From Flavobacterium circumlabens (GTDB taxonomy: Bacteria; Bacteroidota; Bacteroidia; Flavobacteriales; Flavobacteriaceae): a stretch of DNA of 64,000 nucleotides. Numbering within the stretch: the stretch's first letter is position 1; every line of letters starts with the position of its first letter. Both the position numbers and the translations under genes were made by a program. The notes beneath the pieces were generated by a model. The model did no database searches. It had not been told where the DNA came from and saw nothing but the letters and a program-made list of their open reading frames with translations. The stretch covers positions 434,001 to 498,000 of the forward strand of contig NZ_SLWA01000002.1 of the NCBI RefSeq assembly GCF_004345565.1. Direction: 5' to 3'. Positions 60,346-64,000 of the stretch are shown piece by piece.

Positions 60346-60933
60346 CTATTTTTTATCTAAGTTTTGTTTAAGCAATTTAGCATGTTCTAAATGTGCTGTT
60401 AAACCTGCAATACTATTAGAGGCCCAAACTTTTACATCTTCATCTTTAGCATCTTCAGAGGCTGTTCTTAGCTTATCAATTGCTTTCTCGTGACCATCGA
60501 TCATCATATCAGCAAATTTTTTGTCAAAATCAACACCTGATTTTTCGTTTAGTTTATTGTATTCTTCCTGTCCTTCTTCAGTTAGAGAAGTTGGAAGGGT
60601 GAAATTTTTTGCTTTAGCCAAAGCACTCACTTCCGAAGCAGATTTAGTGTGCTCATCAACAAGCATTTTACCAAATTTTTTCACTTCTATATTAGTGCTT
60701 TTTGTCTGAGCCAGTTTTCCGATTTCGATTTCGGCTAAATTCACTTCAGCGATATCTACCAAAAATTCAGAATCGTCCTTTTTATCATCTATAGAGTCAA
60801 ATTTGGCTTCATTGCTATCTTCAGCAACCTCTTTTGGATCTTCTTGCTTAGTTTCATTTTTGCAGGAATTTAGGAATATAATGATTAGTCCGGCGCCTAA
60901 AATAACTTTTCCTGCTAGTAATAACTTTTTCAT
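60346..60933 (-). CDS. DUF4142 lipoprotein
   Basis: 195 aa. Lipobox FLNSC (Cys24) followed by an acidic linker (DPKEVAEDSNEAKFDSIDDKKDD). The DUF4142 four-helix, ferritin-like region comes next: FLVDIAEVNLAEIEIGKLAQTKSTNIEVKKFGKMLVDEHTKSASEVSALA and then ADMMIDGHEKAIDKLRTASED. The conserved EIEIGKLA and H-x-K motifs are present. The family is linked to envelope stress in many bacteria, without a proven activity. It diverges from the Rho-N-like gene; the shared 289-nt gap holds an 11-mer direct repeat. No TAnnTTTG was seen, so an alternative sigma factor is possible. Confidence 0.88.
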   Translation of the reverse strand: MKKLLLAGKVILGAGLIIIFLNSCKNETKQEDPKEVAEDSNEAKFDSIDDKKDDSEFLVDIAEVNLAEIEIGKLAQTKSTNIEVKKFGKMLVDEHTKSASEVSALAKAKNFTLPTSLTEEGQEEYNKLNEKSGVDFDKKFADMMIDGHEKAIDKLRTASEDAKDEDVKVWASNSIAGLTAHLEHAKLLKQNLDKK

Positions 60934-60989
60934 GATTTTATGGTTTAAATGTTATGATGTAAAATTATTCAGAAAGGCCAGGGAATATT

Positions 60990-61021
60990 TTACAGCATTT
61001 TAGAAAAATGTTACAGGATTT
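60990..61021. promoter_or_regulatory. Direct repeat TTACAG(C/G)ATTT x2, spaced 21 bp
   Basis: TTACAGCATTT (60990-61000) and TTACAGGATTT (61011-61021), two helical turns apart, 57 nt upstream of the DUF4142 start. Spacing matches the clpB-upstream repeat. The rest of the gap to 61222 is AT-rich with no consensus promoter. Confidence 0.4.
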
Positions 61022-61222
61022 AAATATGGAGCATTTTCTTGCTTTTTTTATCTGATAATGAATGAGTCGGAAAAATCACAATACAGCTACCTTGTTAATA
61101 AACTATTTGACTTATAGTTAATTATGAAAATTTATTCAAAAATTGTATAACGCAATTGTTTTGATTTATGATCAATTTTGAATTACCATACATATTATCA
61201 TTATTCATTAAAACTTATCATC

Positions 61223-61462
61223 ATGCCAGATCCAGTAATTAAAAACGAGGAGCAAGACCAAGCACATTTAAAAAAAGGAAATAGTGAGGAAAAATCAGTC
61301 AGCATTGACAATACTCCTGATTCGGAAGTAAGAGGCGGCAGAACTAAAATTTACGAAGAATGGACAAAAGACGAATTGTACCAACAAGCCAAAAAAGTCG
61401 GTATCCCGGGGCGTTCTTATATGTCTAAAAAGAACCTTATCAAATCCTTACGCAACAATTAG
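61223..61462 (+). CDS. Small Rho-N/SAP-like basic protein
   Basis: 79 aa from ATG 61223 (a longer start at 61178 lies in non-coding-like sequence). The first half is charged and probably disordered (KNEEQDQAHLKKGNSEEKSVSIDNT). The second half, EEWTKDELYQQAKKVGIPGRSYMSKKNLIKSLR, is the helix-extended loop-helix pattern of Rho N-terminal or SAP-like nucleic-acid-binding domains. It sits 28 nt before topoisomerase IB, so both are probably co-transcribed, fitting a DNA-related role. Confidence 0.8.
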   Translation: MPDPVIKNEEQDQAHLKKGNSEEKSVSIDNTPDSEVRGGRTKIYEEWTKDELYQQAKKVGIPGRSYMSKKNLIKSLRNN

Positions 61463-61490
61463 AATACAAAATTAAATTTCAGGAAATCAT

Positions 61491-62588
61491 ATGAATGCTA
61501 AAATCGCCCAGGGAGAACTAATGGAGCAATTAATAAAAGCACCGCAATTAGTTTTAGAAAAATTAGATTTAGTTTACGTAAATGATCACGCGCTTACGAT
61601 ACAACGTTGTAGGGAAGGCGAGGGTTTCGTATATAAAAAGAATGGCAGAAGTGTTAAAAGGAAAAGTGAATTAAAACGCTTTAACAGCTTAGTGCTTCCG
61701 CCTGCCTGGGAGAATGTAAGGATTACAGATTTATCCAACGGGCATCTTCAGGCTGTAGGTACAGATGATAAAAACAGAAAACAATACAGATATCATCCCA
61801 AATGGAACCTGGTTCGGAATCAGACGAAATTCTATAAAATAGCCGAATTCGGAAAGTTCCTTCCCAAAATCAGAAGACAGGTCGATTTGGATCTGGAACA
61901 AAAAGAATGGAACAAGAACAAAGTCATTGCGCTTGTTATTCGGCTGATGGAAGAAACACATATTAGAATTGGAAACGAAAAATACGCAAAAGACAACAAA
62001 TCTTATGGGCTTTCGACTTTAAGAAAACGACATATCAATATTGATCGTAATTCGCTTCGGTTTGAGTTTGTCGGCAAAAAAGGAAAACAGCATACCATCA
62101 CCACCAGAAATAAACAACTGATAAAATTGGTCAGCCGATGTGAAGAAATTCCAGGTTGGGAAGTTTTTAAATACTATGATGAAAATGGCGAACGAAAAGT
62201 CCTGGACAGTCATATGGTAAATGAATATCTTCATGAAATTTCAGGTAAGCATTTTAGTGCGAAAGATTTCAGAACATGGGCAGCATCCCTGATATTTTTT
62301 GAAAATTTACTGAATATCGGAATTACTGAGGAAGAAAAAGAAATTAAAAAAAATATTCTGACGGCTATTGACAGTACTGCCGAAGCACTGGGAAATACAA
62401 GAAGCGTCTGTAGAAATTATTATGTGCATCCTTTGATTGTAGCCGGTTATGAAGATGGTTCAATCAAAGAATATTTTGATAAAGTCCGTAAAAACAGAAG
62501 CAATCAAAAATATTTTTCACGTTCGGAAGTTGTTTTTTCTGAATTAATCGGAAGCTTTCAACCCGAATTTTCAAACGGATTGAGCTAA
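61491..62588 (+). CDS. Poxvirus-type DNA topoisomerase IB
   Basis: 365 aa. Type IB enzymes relax supercoils by a 3'-phosphotyrosine intermediate and are patchily spread in bacteria. Visible: LKRFNSLVLPPAWENVRITD, ATGTD-like QAVGTDDKNRKQYRYHPKW in the N-terminal clamp, EETHIRIGNEKYAKDNKSYGLSTLRKRHI (catalytic Arg region), FVGKKGKQH (catalytic Lys hairpin), AKDFRTWAAS (second Arg) and RSVCRNYYVHP with the likely nucleophile Tyr311. All catalytic residues therefore appear present. A start at 61521 would trim ten residues. Its operon partner is a Rho-N-like protein. Confidence 0.93.
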   Translation: MNAKIAQGELMEQLIKAPQLVLEKLDLVYVNDHALTIQRCREGEGFVYKKNGRSVKRKSELKRFNSLVLPPAWENVRITDLSNGHLQAVGTDDKNRKQYRYHPKWNLVRNQTKFYKIAEFGKFLPKIRRQVDLDLEQKEWNKNKVIALVIRLMEETHIRIGNEKYAKDNKSYGLSTLRKRHINIDRNSLRFEFVGKKGKQHTITTRNKQLIKLVSRCEEIPGWEVFKYYDENGERKVLDSHMVNEYLHEISGKHFSAKDFRTWAASLIFFENLLNIGITEEEKEIKKNILTAIDSTAEALGNTRSVCRNYYVHPLIVAGYEDGSIKEYFDKVRKNRSNQKYFSRSEVVFSELIGSFQPEFSNGLS

Positions 62589-62670
62589 AAATTGATTGGA
62601 TTGAGTTAAAGAATACGTGTAAAAAACAGCAATTTTGATACTACAAGGAGTTCAGATTGGAAAAAAAAAG

Positions 62671-62704
62671 CGGCACATATATCTTTTGGTAAATGTGTCG
62701 TTTT
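62671..62704 (+). terminator. Terminator after topoisomerase IB
   Basis: CGGCACAT (62671-62678) and ATGTGTCG (62693-62700) with one G-T pair, then TTTT and AT-rich sequence. Confidence 0.7.
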
Positions 62705-62728
62705 AATTTAAAACAAAATTATAAAGTT

Positions 62729-63376
62729 ATGGGAACTAAAAGTGGTGCTTATCAGGATGTATATATCAAAAGAGAGGATGAAATGGTAAGTTTGAAAAAC
62801 GATGTAACTGATTTTTGTGAAAAGTACATCAAACCTGTTCATCCCGATAATTGGGACTGGTCGGTACGGGATTTCGAAAATCCGGATAACGATCCTACAA
62901 TTGACGAAGCAAGAGCGATTGCAGCTGTTGTTTATAACGATTTAAATAAAAACATAGAAACCGATGTTGATCTGTCAACGATGAACAATGTCGAAGCCAT
63001 TAAAGCCTATTTAAATCCGAATAGCAAACACGAAAGATTTAATATGGAAGAATTCGCTTTTGCCTTAAAAGTGGAATTAGAACACGGAAGGATAAAGGAT
63101 GTCAATGTAACCAGCAATCATCCGTTTCTGACTGCCATGATCGCACTTGCCCATATGACCGAAAGCCTGACCTATTACAAAAGATTAGCCGTAATGGAAG
63201 CACAGGGTGAAATTTATGAAATCATGCGTAAAATCGAAAGTTCCACTACAGGAAAAGAGGAATGGTATAAAGAATTAGGCAAAGCTGAACAGGAACTAAA
63301 CGAAGCCAGATCCGGTCTCTCAGAACGCCTGGAAAGAATGGATGATATTCCTCCTTTGGAAAAAATTGGAGATTAG
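62729..63376 (+). CDS. DUF5661-type protein
   Basis: 215 aa from ATG 62729. Charged and helical, with no signal or span. The motif SNHPFLTAMIALAHMTESLTYYKRLAVMEAQGE (about 130-160) is the most conserved-looking part and fits DUF5661 proteins. IDEARAIAAVVYNDL resembles a helical cap. A coiled-coil-like tail ends it (EWYKELGKAEQELNEARSGLSERLERMDD). No function is known. Its position after topoisomerase IB and before an acidic protein places it in the presumed stress group. Confidence 0.75.
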   Translation: MGTKSGAYQDVYIKREDEMVSLKNDVTDFCEKYIKPVHPDNWDWSVRDFENPDNDPTIDEARAIAAVVYNDLNKNIETDVDLSTMNNVEAIKAYLNPNSKHERFNMEEFAFALKVELEHGRIKDVNVTSNHPFLTAMIALAHMTESLTYYKRLAVMEAQGEIYEIMRKIESSTTGKEEWYKELGKAEQELNEARSGLSERLERMDDIPPLEKIGD

Positions 63377-63397
63377 GTTTTTATAAAAAAATAAAAT

Positions 63398-63432
63398 AAA
63401 GAAAGCCGTTACTACATGTAACAGCTTTCTTT
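63398..63432. terminator. Terminator between DUF5661 and acidic-protein genes
   Basis: AAAGAAAGC-C-GTTAC (63398-63412) and GTAAC-A-GCTTTCTTT (63418-63432): 14 of 15 pairs match, between converging genes. Confidence 0.85.
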
Positions 63433-63446
63433 ATGTTTTACCCCGA

Positions 63447-63902
63447 TTAAAATTTTCTGGGGTCATTGTCAGGATAAGTATCTCCCGAATCTTCTTCTTC
63501 GATTTCGTCTTCTTCCAGATCGTCTTCCAATTCATCATCATCCTCATCTATATCTTCAAGATCTTTATCTGTTTCGGTAAAGTCATCGTCAACATCTTTA
63601 GGGTTGTCAAATTCGTCGTTTAAATCTTCCTGATCGTCATCGTGTTCAAGATCACGGGGAGAATGGAAATCATCGTCCAGATCATCAATTTCATCGTAAT
63701 CACCTTCGTCATTAGTGATTTGCTCCTGATCCGGAATTGCCTTATTAGGATCATATCCGTTTAATTTACGTCCAAAATTTCTACTATCATTGTAATGGTG
63801 ATGTCCTTTTTTTAGCTCGTGATTGTTATAAAGGGCTTCATTCATAATCGCATTTTGCTTATTTAAATTAGTGCTTCTGATTTTTTTATCTGTAATATCC
63901 AT
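63447..63902 (-). CDS. Highly acidic low-complexity protein
   Basis: 151 aa. Residues 1-60 are mixed with Asn, His and Lys (NNHELKKGHHHYNDSRNFGRKLNGYDPNKAIPDQEQ). Residues 65-145 are nearly all Asp and Glu with some hydrophobics (DDDFHSPRDLEHDDDQEDL and on), so the protein is probably disordered. It could act as a DNA mimic, a chaperone or a cation buffer; none is shown. ATG 63902 is preferred because TAGATTTG lies 28 nt upstream; an internal ATG at codon 20 is possible. Confidence 0.7.
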   Translation of the reverse strand: MDITDKKIRSTNLNKQNAIMNEALYNNHELKKGHHHYNDSRNFGRKLNGYDPNKAIPDQEQITNDEGDYDEIDDLDDDFHSPRDLEHDDDQEDLNDEFDNPKDVDDDFTETDKDLEDIDEDDDELEDDLEEDEIEEEDSGDTYPDNDPRKF

Positions 63903-63929
63903 GATCGGTGATTTTAATTGTTTGTATTA

Positions 63930-63937
63930 CAAATCTA
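63930..63937 (-). promoter_or_regulatory. TAnnTTTG element for acidic-protein gene
   Basis: Minus-strand TAGATTTG, 27 nt before ATG 63902. The window ends soon after, with nothing else seen in 63938-64000. Confidence 0.5.
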
Positions 63938-64000
63938 ACACCTGACAGATGCTTTCTTCTTACAGAATTTTATTTGCTAATTCTATAATTTACAGATGTT

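Noticed and set aside
1..64000. tRNA or rRNA genes, insertion sequences, prophage
   Set aside because: No T-loop GGTTCGAAT with cloverleaf arms, no rRNA-like conserved stretches, and no transposase or integrase motifs were found by eye; a tRNAscan and IS search would be decisive.

Overview
The window reads as chromosomal DNA of a low-GC member of the Flavobacteriaceae, most likely Flavobacterium. The supporting signs are many promoters with the Bacteroidetes -7 element TAnnTTTG, a type IX secretion (T9SS) sorting domain, an acyl-ornithine carbamoyltransferase in place of ordinary ArgF, a bacillithiol-type YtxJ protein, and lipoproteins with acidic residues right after the lipobox cysteine. 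I saw no rRNA, tRNA, transposase, phage gene or CRISPR array.

Region by region. 1-7.4 kb: arginine/proline operon argD(partial)-proA-proB-argF'-argB-argE-argH, all on +, its spacers filled with short-word repeats and hairpins. 7.6-15.1 kb: a pair of DUF2157-type membrane proteins, ytxJ, the chaperone clpB, a 39-aa membrane peptide, a DUF808 protein and a small lipoprotein. 15.3-18.6 kb: a large secreted Ycf48-repeat protein with a T9SS tail. 18.7-23.9 kb: aguB and aguA, which turn agmatine into putrescine, flanking an OmpA-family porin and a choice-of-anchor I lipoprotein. 24-29.3 kb: fahA, glyA, miaE, guaC and a GNAT acetyltransferase. 29.3-31 kb: a membrane-anchored unknown and a pentapeptide-repeat protein. 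31.1-35 kb: response regulator, histidine kinase, UspA-like protein and bestrophin channel, all on +. 35.1-40 kb: a MocR-type regulator divergent from an EamA/RarD-type transporter, then a long acyl-CoA dehydrogenase/oxidase.

40.2-56.6 kb is a glycan-use region: a Nudix-fold regulator with a broken catalytic box, two GH3 glycosidases, a DUF6377 regulator, a DUF1349 protein and a GH2 glycosidase. It has no SusC/SusD pair inside the window. An acyltransferase, an ArsR/old-yellow-enzyme operon and an odd thioredoxin-fold protein interrupt it. 56.6-60.2 kb: a B3-like metallo-hydrolase, Crp and AraC regulators and a cupin. 60.3-63.9 kb: a set resembling a stress module, with a DUF4142 lipoprotein, a Rho-N-like small protein, poxvirus-type topoisomerase IB, a DUF5661 protein and a very acidic protein.

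The most unusual features are non-coding. Many spacers are built from locus-specific 7-14 nt words, repeated directly and as inverted arms. Three regulator genes (arsR, crp, araC) have a TAnnTTTG element exactly four bases before ATG, which predicts leaderless mRNAs. Identifications rest on reading motifs and on knowledge of the families; no database search was run.
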